The notes under the pieces were generated by a model. That model was not told the DNA's origin, made no database searches, and was given only the letters and a program-made list of their open reading frames with translations. Of a DNA stretch of 64,000 nucleotides, positions 1 through 8,453 are shown piece by piece. Both the position numbers and the translations under genes were made by a program. The first letter of the stretch is position 1; the number at the start of each line of letters is the position of its first letter. The stretch is from Nocardia transvalensis NBRC 15921 (GTDB lineage Bacteria > Actinomycetota > Actinomycetes > Mycobacteriales > Mycobacteriaceae): assembly GCF_000308875.1 (NCBI RefSeq), contig NZ_BAGL01000127.1, positions 124,001-188,000 on the forward strand, in the 5' to 3' direction.

Positions 1-919
1 TATCGTAGGTTCCGGTCCGCGTCATCACCGCGACCGTATAGCGCGACAGCGGCGGTGACCAGCGCTCGGCGACGAACGGTACGCGCCGGGCGGCCTCGAT
101 CACCGCGACGATCCCCGACACCAGCCGCCGATCCAATTTCCGCGAGGGCGGCTCGTACCCGAGTTCCGCGGTGACCTGCGCCAGGAACCGCCACACGTCG
201 GTCCGTTCGGCATCGGCCACGAAGTAGGGCTTCCCGCCGACGTTGTCCGAGGCGGCCGCCCGGACGCACGCGTCGACGATATTGCCGACGTGGCACAGCG
301 ACGCGTACACATCGCGCCCGAACGACAGATCGGGCAGCGTCCCCGCGGCCGCGCGATCCAGCAGGCGCACGATCGGCCCCGACCGGTCCCCCGCACCCCA
401 GATCGCCCGCGGCCGCAGCGCGCAGGTGGTGAATCCGGGCGCGTCGGCGGCGAGGACGAGCCGCTCGGCGGCGGCCTTGGTCTCGCAGTAATAGTTGAGG
501 TACCGGCGCGGATACGGCACCGACTCGTCGATGTCGACCTGGTCGCCGCCGTCGCGCTCCATCAGGGCGCTCGGGCTGGAGATGTACACGAACCGCGACG
601 CCCCGCCCACCCGGGCCGCCGCCAGCAGCCGCTCGGTCGCCCGGACGTTCGCCTGCCGGAACTGCTCCCGCGTCCCGCGCTCGTCCACCCGCGCGGCGCT
701 GTGGAATACGACGTCGACCCCCGTCGCCGCCCGCGTCAGCGACGCCGGGTCGGTCAGATCTCCGACGACGACCCGGACCTTCTCGATCGCGCCGCCGATA
801 TCGCGCAGATTACTGGTGGGCCGCACCAGGATCGACACGTCGTAATCGCCGTCGAGCACCAGCCGCCGCACCAGCGCGCCGCCGAGGAATCCCGACGCCC
901 CGGTCACCAAGGCCCTCAT
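1..919 (-). CDS. nltD: NltD/OleD-type 3-beta-HSD-like reductase (3' end outside window)
   Basis: NAD(P)-dependent short-chain epimerase/dehydratase fold, 3-beta-hydroxysteroid dehydrogenase/OleD branch. The N-terminus reads MRALVTGASGFLGG, giving the GxxGxxG dinucleotide motif, and an active-site YCETK (Y-x3-K) lies about 140 residues in. In the OleABCD pathway OleD reduces the 2-alkyl-3-keto acid made by OleA to the beta-hydroxy acid. The neighbours (an OleC homologue and two OleA homologues) support the same step in a beta-lactone pathway. Its ATG overlaps the stop of the small membrane protein upstream (ATGA), so it is the third gene of a leftward operon. The C-terminus runs off the window at base 1. 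Confidence 0.85.
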   Translation of the reverse strand, partial: MRALVTGASGFLGGALVRRLVLDGDYDVSILVRPTSNLRDIGGAIEKVRVVVGDLTDPASLTRAATGVDVVFHSAARVDERGTREQFRQANVRATERLLAAARVGGASRFVYISSPSALMERDGGDQVDIDESVPYPRRYLNYYCETKAAAERLVLAADAPGFTTCALRPRAIWGAGDRSGPIVRLLDRAAAGTLPDLSFGRDVYASLCHVGNIVDACVRAAASDNVGGKPYFVADAERTDVWRFLAQVTAELGYEPPSRKLDRRLVSGIVAVIEAARRVPFVAERWSPPLSRYTVAVMTRTGTYD

Positions 920-1191
920 GACGCCTCCCCGGGCAGGGTCCGCCACCAGGTCAGCCCGAAGATCTGGGTCATCGCGGCGGTCTCCAGCCGGGAGCGACCG
1001 GCGCGATCGTCGGCGGCCAGCGCCATCGGGATCTGCGCCGCGTGACCGGCGGTGCTGAGAATCAGGTCGGTCCACCACAGCGTGCGCAGCACGCGGCTGG
1101 CGGGAGCGCGCCCGGCCACCGCGACCAGCAGGCCCACCAGCAGATACAGCCATCCCAGCAGCGGGACGGCCCGGAGCACAACGGTTTTCAC
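916..1191 (-). CDS. Small two-helix membrane protein inside the beta-lactone operon
   Basis: A 91-residue protein with a hydrophobic N-terminal segment (about residues 8-27, VPLLGWLYLLVGLLVAVAG) and a weaker second hydrophobic stretch near residues 38-58. Its GTG overlaps the stop of nltC (GTGA) and its stop overlaps the ATG of nltD (ATGA), so it is translationally coupled on both sides and very likely a real gene. I do not recognise the family. By position it could anchor the pathway enzymes, or take part in export or self-protection, but that is inference only. Confidence 0.75.
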   Translation of the reverse strand: MKTVVLRAVPLLGWLYLLVGLLVAVAGRAPASRVLRTLWWTDLILSTAGHAAQIPMALAADDRAGRSRLETAAMTQIFGLTWWRTLPGEAS

Positions 1192-2867
1192 TGTTCACCT
1201 CTCTTCAGTCGGCGGTCCGCCCAGATCGCCAGCTTCTCCCGCCCGATCTTGGCGTTGTGCCGGATGTCCACCGGGAATCCGGGATGGAACAGGAAGGCCG
1301 TCACCGGCCTGGCAACCTCGAACTCGGCACGGCGCGAACGCAATTCGGTCTCGACGGCCGACTTGTCCACTCCCGGATCGAGTTCGACGCACAGCACCGG
1401 CCGTTGCGCGCCACGCGGCCCCACCCCGACCAGCGCCGTGCGCGCGACCCCGGGCACGGTGTTGAACACCTGCTCGACCTGCACGGTGAACATCGGCCCG
1501 TCGAGCGTGGTCAGGCGCTGACTCTTACGGCCGCAGAACCAGATTCGCTCCTGCTCGTCGATCCACGCCAGATCGCCGGTGCGATGCCAGATGACGTCGC
1601 CGTCGACGATCTTGCCGGTCGCGTTGGCCACCTCCGGCCAGAAATAGCGGGTACTCACATTGGGCCCCGCCACCACCAGCTCCCCGATCCCGCGCGAGCC
1701 CACCAGATCCGTCTCCCGCGCCGCGGCCGCCGCCCAGGTGGGCAGCCGGTCGTCGGTGATCGCGACGATGCGGGCGCGCACATCCTTGGCAGGACGGCCC
1801 ACGCACACGCCGTCGCCGCTGTGCGCGCGTTCGACGAGTCCGCCCAGCAGTTCCCGCGATTCGATCGTCGACATGGGCAACGCCTCGGTCGAGCCGTATC
1901 CGGCGTAGACCCGGGCCTCCTCGGGCAGCACCAGCCGCAGGCCCGCGATGCACCAATCCGGGACGGGCGCGCCGCCGGAATAGATGCTCTGCAGGCTCGG
2001 CAGCCGCGTGCCGTGCTCCTCGAGATAACGCAGCAGCGGGATCAGCACCGCCGGCGAGGCGAACATGGTCCGCACCCCGAATCGGTTCACCGCGTCCACC
2101 ACGTGTGCCGGATCGGTGGACCCGACCTCGGACGGGATCAGCGGCGGCAGCACGCAGCGCGATCCGAGCAGCAGTTCGAGGATGCCCGCGACCGGCGCGG
2201 TGATCAGCGAGGTGCCCGGCGCGATCCGCTCGCGCGCGTCGTCGACCTGGTCGATCATCGCGCTGATGTTCCCGTGCGTGAGCACCACCGCCTTCGCGGG
2301 ACCGGTACTGCCGGTGGTGTAGGCGATCAGCAGCGGATCGCCGTCCGGCGCGGGTTCCCGATCCGGCACGGGCGCACGCGGTGCGCGCCCCCAGCTCGCC
2401 AGCGTCGGGCCGCACCAGAACCACCGGCGGCCGACCGTGACCGCCAGCCGCACCCTGCGGAAGTAGGGCCGGAACACCACCCGCACCGCCTGCGCCTGCG
2501 GCACGCCCACGAACGCCTCGGCGTCGGCGGCCTGCAGGCAGCGCAGCATCTTCAGCAGGCCCATCCCGGGATCGATCACCACCGGCACCGCACCGATCTT
2601 GAACAGGCCGTACAGGACCGCGTACAGCTCCGGCCCCGGCGTCACCAGCACGATGGTGCGCGTGCCGGGCCCCACCCCGGCCGCGGTGAACCGCTCGGCG
2701 ATCGCATCGGACCACGCGTCGAGTTCGGCGTAGGTCAGGCGCCGGTACGCCGGCAGGCCCGTGCCGGTCTTCCCGTCCGGATGGATCACCGCCTCCCGAT
2801 CCGGGTGTGCGGCAACGATTTCGCGGAACCGGTCGAGCGCGCGCCAGTAGATCGCGGTGGTCACCAC
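1188..2867 (-). CDS. nltC: OleC-type beta-lactone synthetase (adenylate-forming enzyme)
   Basis: 559-residue ANL-superfamily enzyme. The ATP loop YTTGSTGPAKAV lies at about residues 183-194, YGSTEALP at about 328-335, and the late HRTGDL and FCGRKSQ motifs follow. Early signatures such as IDPGMG and GVPQAQAVR are typical of OleC rather than of acyl-CoA synthetases. OleC uses ATP to close a 2-alkyl-3-hydroxy acid to a cis-beta-lactone. First gene of the leftward operon; two in-frame GTG codons (2867 and 2864) can start it after a GGAGCGGGG stretch. In Ole pathways OleB then decarboxylates the lactone. No OleB-like hydrolase gene is seen here, which suggests the lactone is the final product, as for nocardiolactone. 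Confidence 0.85.
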   Translation of the reverse strand: MVTTAIYWRALDRFREIVAAHPDREAVIHPDGKTGTGLPAYRRLTYAELDAWSDAIAERFTAAGVGPGTRTIVLVTPGPELYAVLYGLFKIGAVPVVIDPGMGLLKMLRCLQAADAEAFVGVPQAQAVRVVFRPYFRRVRLAVTVGRRWFWCGPTLASWGRAPRAPVPDREPAPDGDPLLIAYTTGSTGPAKAVVLTHGNISAMIDQVDDARERIAPGTSLITAPVAGILELLLGSRCVLPPLIPSEVGSTDPAHVVDAVNRFGVRTMFASPAVLIPLLRYLEEHGTRLPSLQSIYSGGAPVPDWCIAGLRLVLPEEARVYAGYGSTEALPMSTIESRELLGGLVERAHSGDGVCVGRPAKDVRARIVAITDDRLPTWAAAAARETDLVGSRGIGELVVAGPNVSTRYFWPEVANATGKIVDGDVIWHRTGDLAWIDEQERIWFCGRKSQRLTTLDGPMFTVQVEQVFNTVPGVARTALVGVGPRGAQRPVLCVELDPGVDKSAVETELRSRRAEFEVARPVTAFLFHPGFPVDIRHNAKIGREKLAIWADRRLKRGEQ

Positions 2868-3376
2868 GGCGCCCCGCTCCGGGACCCGCGCGGGGATATC
2901 CGGGCGGGTGCGACTTTCGCGATCACTCGAATGGTGAATACATAATTCGGCACGATGGCCCCCTGAAAATTGTCGCGGAATGCGAAAGATACCGGTGAGG
3001 CTACCGCACAGCGCACGGGCACGCCACCATGATGCTCGCCAAATCCTTTGGGGAGCGGTAAATTACGTGTGTCATACGGTACCGTTACGCGTTTCGCGGA
3101 AACCCCTATATACCCCTATCGCACGCTCCGGCCCCGTCGGCGGGCCGCTGCCGCCCACCCGCCCTTGGCGTGCGAGTAAACGGAAAAGGTACCTGTTACC
3201 AGGCCGATTCGGCCGCCTCGACGTCGCATCGCCGGACGACTACGCCCTGGTAACGTACGGCTCGGCATCGGTGCTACTGGACTACGACGGCACCCGGTAT
3301 CGGAATTCTCCCGAATACCCATTCGCCGCACCAGAATTCGACCGCATTCGCGAAACAATCCTGAGAGTAGGGGGCC
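2868..3376. promoter_or_regulatory. Divergent nltC/nltA intergenic region
   Basis: About 500 bp without a convincing gene, visibly lower in GC than its flanks, and it must hold both promoters of the cluster. A perfect 9-bp inverted repeat, GTTACCAGG (3195-3203) and CCTGGTAAC (3246-3254), and several related GGTAC/GGTAAC words (near 3079 and 3188) could be regulator sites. No clear -10/-35 pair was assigned. Confidence 0.4.
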
Positions 3377-4423
3377 ATGCGTACTCGTTTCGAATCGCTC
3401 GGGGCATACACACCGAGCACGGTGCGCTCCACCGAAGATCTGATCTCCAGCCTGTCGGTGCCCAGATCCCTGGACCTGGAACGCATCACGGGAATCAAGA
3501 ATCGCCGCGTACACAATTCCGATCCGGACGACTACGAATCGTCGTTCGAACTGGCGCAGCGGGCGGTCGAGGACTGCCTGCGCCACTCCGACTACACCGC
3601 CGCCGATCTGGACGTGGTGATCTCGGTATCGATCACCCGCTTTCGCGGCCCCGACTTCTTCTGTTACGCACCGTCTTTCGCGCTCATGCTGCGCAACGCC
3701 ATCGGCGCGGACCACGCCCTGCACTTCGATTTGTCCAACGCCTGCGCCGGCATGGTGACCGGAGTCATGGTGCTGGACCGGATGATCAAGGCCGGCGTGG
3801 TGCGCAACGGGCTGGTGGTCAGCGGCGAGCAGATCACCCCGATCGCCGAAACCGCCGCCCGCGAGATCAGCCAGCCCTACGACCCCCAGTTCGCGGCGCT
3901 GACCGTGGGCGACGCGGCGGTCGCCGTGGTGGTCGACGACCGCGGTGACGACGACGACGAGATCCACTACATCGAGCTGACGACCGCCGCCTACGGCGCC
4001 GAGTTCTGCCTGGGCATGCCGAGCGACAAGACCACCGGCATCGCCATGTACACCGACAACCGGCAGCTCGCCAGCGAGAAGCGCTACCAGCAGGCCCTGG
4101 ACCGCATGTCGGACTTCCTGACACAGACGGGCCGCACCTGGGAGAGCGAGAAATACGACTACTGGATCCACCACCAGTTCAGCGGGCCGGCGATCGAGTA
4201 CATCACGCAGCTCGCCGCCCAGCACTTCGACACCCCGATGCCGCAGTCGCTCAGCGTGCTGGACGAATTCGGCAACACCGCCTCCACATCGCACTTCCTC
4301 GTATTGCACGAACACCTTGCCCGGCAGCGGATTCCGCGCGGATCCAAGGTGCTGCTGATCCCCGAGGCGTCCGGCATCGTCTCCGGGCATCTCGCCGCGA
4401 CCATCTCCCGATTGGAGGCCTGA
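3377..4423 (+). CDS. nltA: OleA/KAS III-type thiolase subunit with catalytic triad
   Basis: 348-residue thiolase-fold condensing enzyme of the FabH/OleA type. The nucleophile Cys123 sits in SNACAGM, the catalytic His is in WIHHQFSG (His266 by my count) and the Asn in EFGNTAS (Asn300), so the Cys-His-Asn triad is complete. The glutamate that OleA places in an EPA(T)A motif about 25 residues before the Cys is missing: the aligned segment reads FFCYAPSFA. OleA joins two acyl-CoAs head-to-head in a non-decarboxylative Claisen condensation. The missing Glu is present in the adjacent nltB, so the two probably form one composite active site. It starts the rightward operon, three bases before nltB. 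Confidence 0.85.
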   Translation: MRTRFESLGAYTPSTVRSTEDLISSLSVPRSLDLERITGIKNRRVHNSDPDDYESSFELAQRAVEDCLRHSDYTAADLDVVISVSITRFRGPDFFCYAPSFALMLRNAIGADHALHFDLSNACAGMVTGVMVLDRMIKAGVVRNGLVVSGEQITPIAETAAREISQPYDPQFAALTVGDAAVAVVVDDRGDDDDEIHYIELTTAAYGAEFCLGMPSDKTTGIAMYTDNRQLASEKRYQQALDRMSDFLTQTGRTWESEKYDYWIHHQFSGPAIEYITQLAAQHFDTPMPQSLSVLDEFGNTASTSHFLVLHEHLARQRIPRGSKVLLIPEASGIVSGHLAATISRLEA

Positions 4424-4425
4424 CC

Positions 4426-5367
4426 GTGAGCACCGCCATCGTCTCCGCCGCCACGTGCCTGGATCTCGACACCGGCAGCTATTTCGAACTCGCCACGCGC
4501 GCCGGGCACGCATGTCTCGAGCAGGCCGGTGTCGCACCCGAGCGGGTCGGCATCGTGGTCAACGCCGGCGTCTTCCGCGACAGCAACATCTCCGAACCGG
4601 CCGTCGCCGCACTCATCCAGCAGCGGCTGGGCATCGGCCTGGAATACAGCACAGGGCAGGTGCCGACCTTCTCGTTCGATCTCATGAACGGCGCCGGGGG
4701 CGTCGTGCACGCCCTGACCGCCGTGCACTCCTTCCTCGCGCCCGGCGAGTTCGAGTACGCGCTGATCGTCGCCGGCGACACCCATCCGTCCACCCGCCGA
4801 TACGTGGAGGGTTTTCCCTACACCGCAGGTGGCGCGGCCCTCCTCCTGCGTTCCTCCACCAGCGCGGGCGGCTTCGGGCGACCGTACACGACGCAGACCG
4901 AGGGGGCCGCGCAGCCGACCGCGTGGGTGGATCTGACCGCGGCGGGGACCGGCGGCCGCACCGCGCTGTCGGTGCGCAGCGGGCCGGGCGATCCGCTGGC
5001 ATACGCCGCCGAGGTGGTGCGGTCCTGCATGGACGGCGAGGGTATCGACCGCAGCCACTTCGCCACCGGCGCGGCCGTGCTGCTGACCCCGGCCCCGGAG
5101 CCCGGCTTCCGCGAGCGGCTGGCGTATCGGCTGGGTGTGCCCATCGCGGCCGTCGCCGGGGTCGATCCGGCCGTCGGCGATCCCTACACCGCGGCGCCCG
5201 TGCACGCGTACCTGACCGCGGCCGCCGCGGGCCTCCTCGACGGGGCGCGGGCCGTGCTGTTCCTGGCCGCCGACGACAGCTCCGCGGTCTGTGTGGCGTA
5301 TCGGCCGCAACCACTGGAATCCATTGGTGCGGGCAAGGCGCTGCGTACCAAACACATTGACGTGTAG
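4426..5367 (+). CDS. nltB: OleA-like partner subunit lacking catalytic Cys but keeping the Glu
   Basis: 313-residue thiolase-fold protein, shorter than its partner. The Cys position reads DLMNGAGGV, so Ala90 replaces the nucleophile, and no HHQ or GN motif is present. By contrast it keeps the OleA-type glutamate in RDSNISEPAVAA (Glu57). This is the mirror image of the losses in nltA. In the nocardiolactone cluster of Nocardia brasiliensis, NltA and NltB are reported to act as a heterodimer; the pattern here fits that. The GTG start lies two bases after the nltA stop with GGAGG inside the nltA tail, which implies coupled translation and balanced subunit amounts. Confidence 0.82.
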   Translation: MSTAIVSAATCLDLDTGSYFELATRAGHACLEQAGVAPERVGIVVNAGVFRDSNISEPAVAALIQQRLGIGLEYSTGQVPTFSFDLMNGAGGVVHALTAVHSFLAPGEFEYALIVAGDTHPSTRRYVEGFPYTAGGAALLLRSSTSAGGFGRPYTTQTEGAAQPTAWVDLTAAGTGGRTALSVRSGPGDPLAYAAEVVRSCMDGEGIDRSHFATGAAVLLTPAPEPGFRERLAYRLGVPIAAVAGVDPAVGDPYTAAPVHAYLTAAAAGLLDGARAVLFLAADDSSAVCVAYRPQPLESIGAGKALRTKHIDV

Positions 5368-5562
5368 CATGATTCACGCGGCAGGCCGCCCCGGCTAGGG
5401 TGGGAATCGCCTCGGTGGCCGCCGAAAGACCCGTGCACCGGCTGAATCCGGGTGTCCGTGTGACACCCACCGCCGCAACGATGCCGCTCACCAGTACCGC
5501 TGGCCCCTTCCGGGCCATCCTCCCCTTCAGTCGGGCACTCCGATCGATGAAGGGACTGGAGA

Positions 5563-7683
5563 ATGCAGTGGTCGGTCGCTCGGGACCGGACCCGAACATC
5601 GATCGTCGCAGGCCCGCGCGAGCAAGTCGTCGCGCGGCCACGACGAGCGGACGGGGACGAGACCCTATCCACACTACTGCGCGGCGGCGAACCGGAGCGG
5701 CTACGAGCGGCCTCGGCTCTTGCGGTGCTGGGCGGCGCCGCTACCGTGCCGCTGGCGGCCGAGCTGGCGGAGCTCGACTCGGATCGGATACGCGCCGTCG
5801 TCGCGGAGTTCGCCGAGGTGGGCTGGGCCGCGCAGGAGCGTTTCGCGCATCCCGCGATCGCGGCGCGCGTCCTGCACGAGGTACCCGTCCAGCAGCGTCG
5901 CGAACTACACGGCCGGGCGGCGGAACTGTTGCACCGCAACGGTTTTCCCTGTTCCGTTGTCGCCTCGCAGCTGGTGGCCGCCGGCGACGCCCGCAGCACG
6001 TGGGCGGCCCAGGTGCTCGTCGCCGCCGCCGATCAAGCGCTGGCCGACGACGAAATCGACTGTGCCGCACAGCGGCTGGAGCTCGCCTATCGGGCCAGCC
6101 GGCGGGCCGGCGGACGCGCCGCCATCGCCGCGCGGCTGGTATCGGTCGAGTGGCGGCTCAATCCGTCCACGCGCACGCGTAACTTCGGGCGACTCAAGGC
6201 CGCCCTCTATACCGGCCGGGTGCCGTACGCGGAGCTGCCGGCGGCCGTCCTGCACATGCTGTGGCACGGCTACGAGCAGCACGCCGACCACGCGCTGGCC
6301 CGGCTGGAACGCGGGCCCGCGGGCACACTGACCTTCAGCCCGCGCGTCGACTTCCTCTGCGCGTGGCTGCGATACACCCACCCGACCCACCTGGAGCGCC
6401 ACCGCAAGCTGTTCACCGACCGGGCCCGGATCGGCGTGGGCAGCAGCGCGGACCGGGACTCCCCGCATCGGCAGGCGGCCGACCTGCTGGGCGCCCTGAC
6501 CGTGCAGCACCCGCCGGCCGATGTGGCCGCCGCCGCGCAGCGCATCCTGGCCTGCCACCGGCTCGGGCCGACCACCGTCGAGGCGCTGGTGGCCGCCGTC
6601 GACTGCCTCATCCACACCGACCGCCTCGACACCGCCGACGCCTGGTGCGCGTCGCTGCTGGCGGAGGCCGAGGCGCGGCACGCGCCCACCTGGCGGTCGA
6701 TCTTCGCCGCGCTGCGCGCCGACACCCTGCTGCGCCGCGGCAATCTCACCGCCGCCGCCGAGAACGCCACGCTGGCCCTCAATCTCGTTCCCGCCGAACA
6801 TCTCGGGGTGTGGGCGGGACTCCCGATCGCGGTGCTGGTGCGCGCGCTCACCGCGCAGGGCAATCACACCGAGGCCGCCGCGCAGCTGCGCCGCCCGGTG
6901 CCGCGCGCGATGCTGGAGTCCCGGTTCGCGCTGGCGTACCTGCACGCGCACGGGCACCACTGCCTGGCGACCGGACGGCCAGAGGAGGCGCTGCGGCACT
7001 TCCGCCAGTGCGGCACCCTGATGCGACAGTGGAATCTGGACTTCGCCTGGCTGGTGCCGTGGCGCAACGATATGGCCGCGGCCTATCTCGGCCTCGGTGA
7101 GCGCCGGCGGGCCCAGGCGCTGGCCACCGTGCACCTCGAGCTGATCGGCGGGCCGGAGCGGCATCCCAGCGGCGGGATGTCGCTGCGGATCCTGGCGGCC
7201 ACCGGCGACGCGCACCGGCGGGTCCCGCTGCTGCGCCGGGCCGTCGCCGTGGCCCGCGCGGGCGCCGACGAACTCGAATTGGCCACGACCCTCAGCGAGC
7301 TGGGCCGCGCGCACCGGTCGATCGGGGATGCCGACAAGGCCCGTCCGCTACTGCGCGAGGCCGTCCGGCTGGCCGAGTCCTGCGGTTCCGGCGCGCTGGT
7401 GCGGCGGCTGCGGGGCGACCGCACCCCGCCCACCGCCGCGCCGCCGCCGCGCGTGCGCGTCACCCCGAGCCGCGTCGACGCGCTGAGCCCGGCCGAGCGC
7501 CGGGTCGCCGAGCTGGCGGCCCTCGGGAAACGCAATCGCGAGATCGCCGACACCCTCGACATCACCACCAGCACGGTCGAACAGCACCTGACGCGGGTGT
7601 ACCGCAAGCTGTCGGTCGCGCGCCGGGGCGAATTGCGGTTCGTCCTGGCGGCCCAGGAAACGGCGGAATCCGCCGCGGGTTAG
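5563..7683 (+). CDS. LuxR-family regulator resembling a LAL protein without its ATPase domain
   Basis: 706 residues. The C-terminus (about 638-695) is a LuxR helix-turn-helix with LSPAERRVAELAALGK and STVEQHLTRVYRKL. The middle is a long helical-repeat region. The segment FAHPAIAARVLHEVP followed by R..LH..AA..L is what normally follows the AAA/NB-ARC ATPase of LAL (MalT-like) regulators, but no Walker A is seen before it, so the ATPase is absent. LAL proteins are usually about 900 residues or more. The ATG follows a purine-rich GAAGGGACTGGAGA. It lies 195 bp after nltB in the same direction and is the best candidate for a regulator of the beta-lactone cluster (inference). Confidence 0.75.
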   Translation: MQWSVARDRTRTSIVAGPREQVVARPRRADGDETLSTLLRGGEPERLRAASALAVLGGAATVPLAAELAELDSDRIRAVVAEFAEVGWAAQERFAHPAIAARVLHEVPVQQRRELHGRAAELLHRNGFPCSVVASQLVAAGDARSTWAAQVLVAAADQALADDEIDCAAQRLELAYRASRRAGGRAAIAARLVSVEWRLNPSTRTRNFGRLKAALYTGRVPYAELPAAVLHMLWHGYEQHADHALARLERGPAGTLTFSPRVDFLCAWLRYTHPTHLERHRKLFTDRARIGVGSSADRDSPHRQAADLLGALTVQHPPADVAAAAQRILACHRLGPTTVEALVAAVDCLIHTDRLDTADAWCASLLAEAEARHAPTWRSIFAALRADTLLRRGNLTAAAENATLALNLVPAEHLGVWAGLPIAVLVRALTAQGNHTEAAAQLRRPVPRAMLESRFALAYLHAHGHHCLATGRPEEALRHFRQCGTLMRQWNLDFAWLVPWRNDMAAAYLGLGERRRAQALATVHLELIGGPERHPSGGMSLRILAATGDAHRRVPLLRRAVAVARAGADELELATTLSELGRAHRSIGDADKARPLLREAVRLAESCGSGALVRRLRGDRTPPTAAPPPRVRVTPSRVDALSPAERRVAELAALGKRNREIADTLDITTSTVEQHLTRVYRKLSVARRGELRFVLAAQETAESAAG

Positions 7684-7753
7684 GGCGCCGCCGCCCGAAA
7701 AGGACCGAACGGATGGGACTTTCGCGTGATTAGTCCCTATTGTCCGTTATTAT

Positions 7754-7776
7754 CCGCCGATTAGCCTAATCGGCGG
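7754..7776 (+). terminator. Hairpin downstream of the LuxR-type gene
   Basis: Perfect 10-bp arms CCGCCGATTA / TAATCGGCGG around a 3-base loop, 70 bp after the regulator stop. There is no T-run after it, which is common for actinobacterial terminators. It separates the nlt region from the Fo operon. Confidence 0.6.
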
Positions 7777-7874
7777 TACCGGATTCGCGGTGTGGTAGCG
7801 AATTGTGCTGCCACAAACCGCATTCTGATCATCACCCGTCGATTCCGCTGGGTAACAGGCCGCGACCGAAGGAA

Positions 7875-8072
7875 ATGCCGAGTGTTGCCGTGTTCGGACA
7901 GAATTCGGACGTATCGGTCGACGGCCTGTTAGCCGAATGGTGGCTGCAAAACAATTCAAGATCAGTCAAAGAAAGATCAAAAACATTGCTACGCAACGAA
8001 CTCGAGCTGTGTATGCTGAGGATCGATCGAGTTCCAGGAACGGAATGGGACTACGTGAGGGCGGTGTCGTAG
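7875..8072 (+). CDS. Small hypothetical protein leading the Fo operon
   Basis: 65-residue frame starting at an ATG just after GAAGGAA and ending directly against the GTG of the atpI-like gene (TAG at 8070-8072, GTG at 8073). The soluble sequence has no transmembrane segment and includes LLAEWWLQN and WDYVRAVS. Abutment with atpI suggests co-translation, but a small upstream ORF that merely sets the atpI ribosome entry is also possible. I do not recognise it; it is not a standard atp operon member. Confidence 0.4.
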   Translation: MPSVAVFGQNSDVSVDGLLAEWWLQNNSRSVKERSKTLLRNELELCMLRIDRVPGTEWDYVRAVS

Positions 8073-8453
8073 GTGAATGTCAACAGTCTCCGGATACGCC
8101 GTGCGGGCATCGTAGCGATAGCTCTCGGCGTGCTGGCCCTGGTGGTAACCGGGCCTTTGGATCGATTGTTGCTCGGCGTATTCATGTGTGTCGGCCTCGG
8201 ATTGGGCTGGGTGAATGCGCGGGTCACCTGGATGTCGGTCACCCGGATAACCCGGTCCGAATCACCGAGCAGACAAGCGCTGACGGCATCCACTGCCGCG
8301 CGGCTGTTCGGTATTACGCTCCTTTCCCTGCTGGTGGCTTTCCTCGCCCGGCCGAACGGAATAGGAATCTTCTTCGGACTGGCCGTATTCCAAGTCGTTC
8401 TGATTCTTCACACCGTCGTGCCCGAAGTGAAAGGGCTCCGCCAGCAGTCATGA
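8073..8453 (+). CDS. atpI: ATP synthase subunit I-like membrane protein
   Basis: 126-residue protein with four predicted helices (about 10-28, 33-52, 72-90 and 95-112), positioned directly before the a subunit like atpI of mycobacteria. AtpI helps c-ring assembly or Mg2+ supply in other bacteria. The start is GTG and the TGA overlaps the atpB ATG (ATGA). Sequence identity to known AtpI is weak by eye; the assignment rests on topology, length and position. Confidence 0.6.
   Translation: MNVNSLRIRRAGIVAIALGVLALVVTGPLDRLLLGVFMCVGLGLGWVNARVTWMSVTRITRSESPSRQALTASTAARLFGITLLSLLVAFLARPNGIGIFFGLAVFQVVLILHTVVPEVKGLRQQS

Noticed and set aside
2980..3948. 322-codon frame across the nlt intergenic region
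   Set aside because: Beyond 3377 it is a shadow of nltA; the part before it has no family features.
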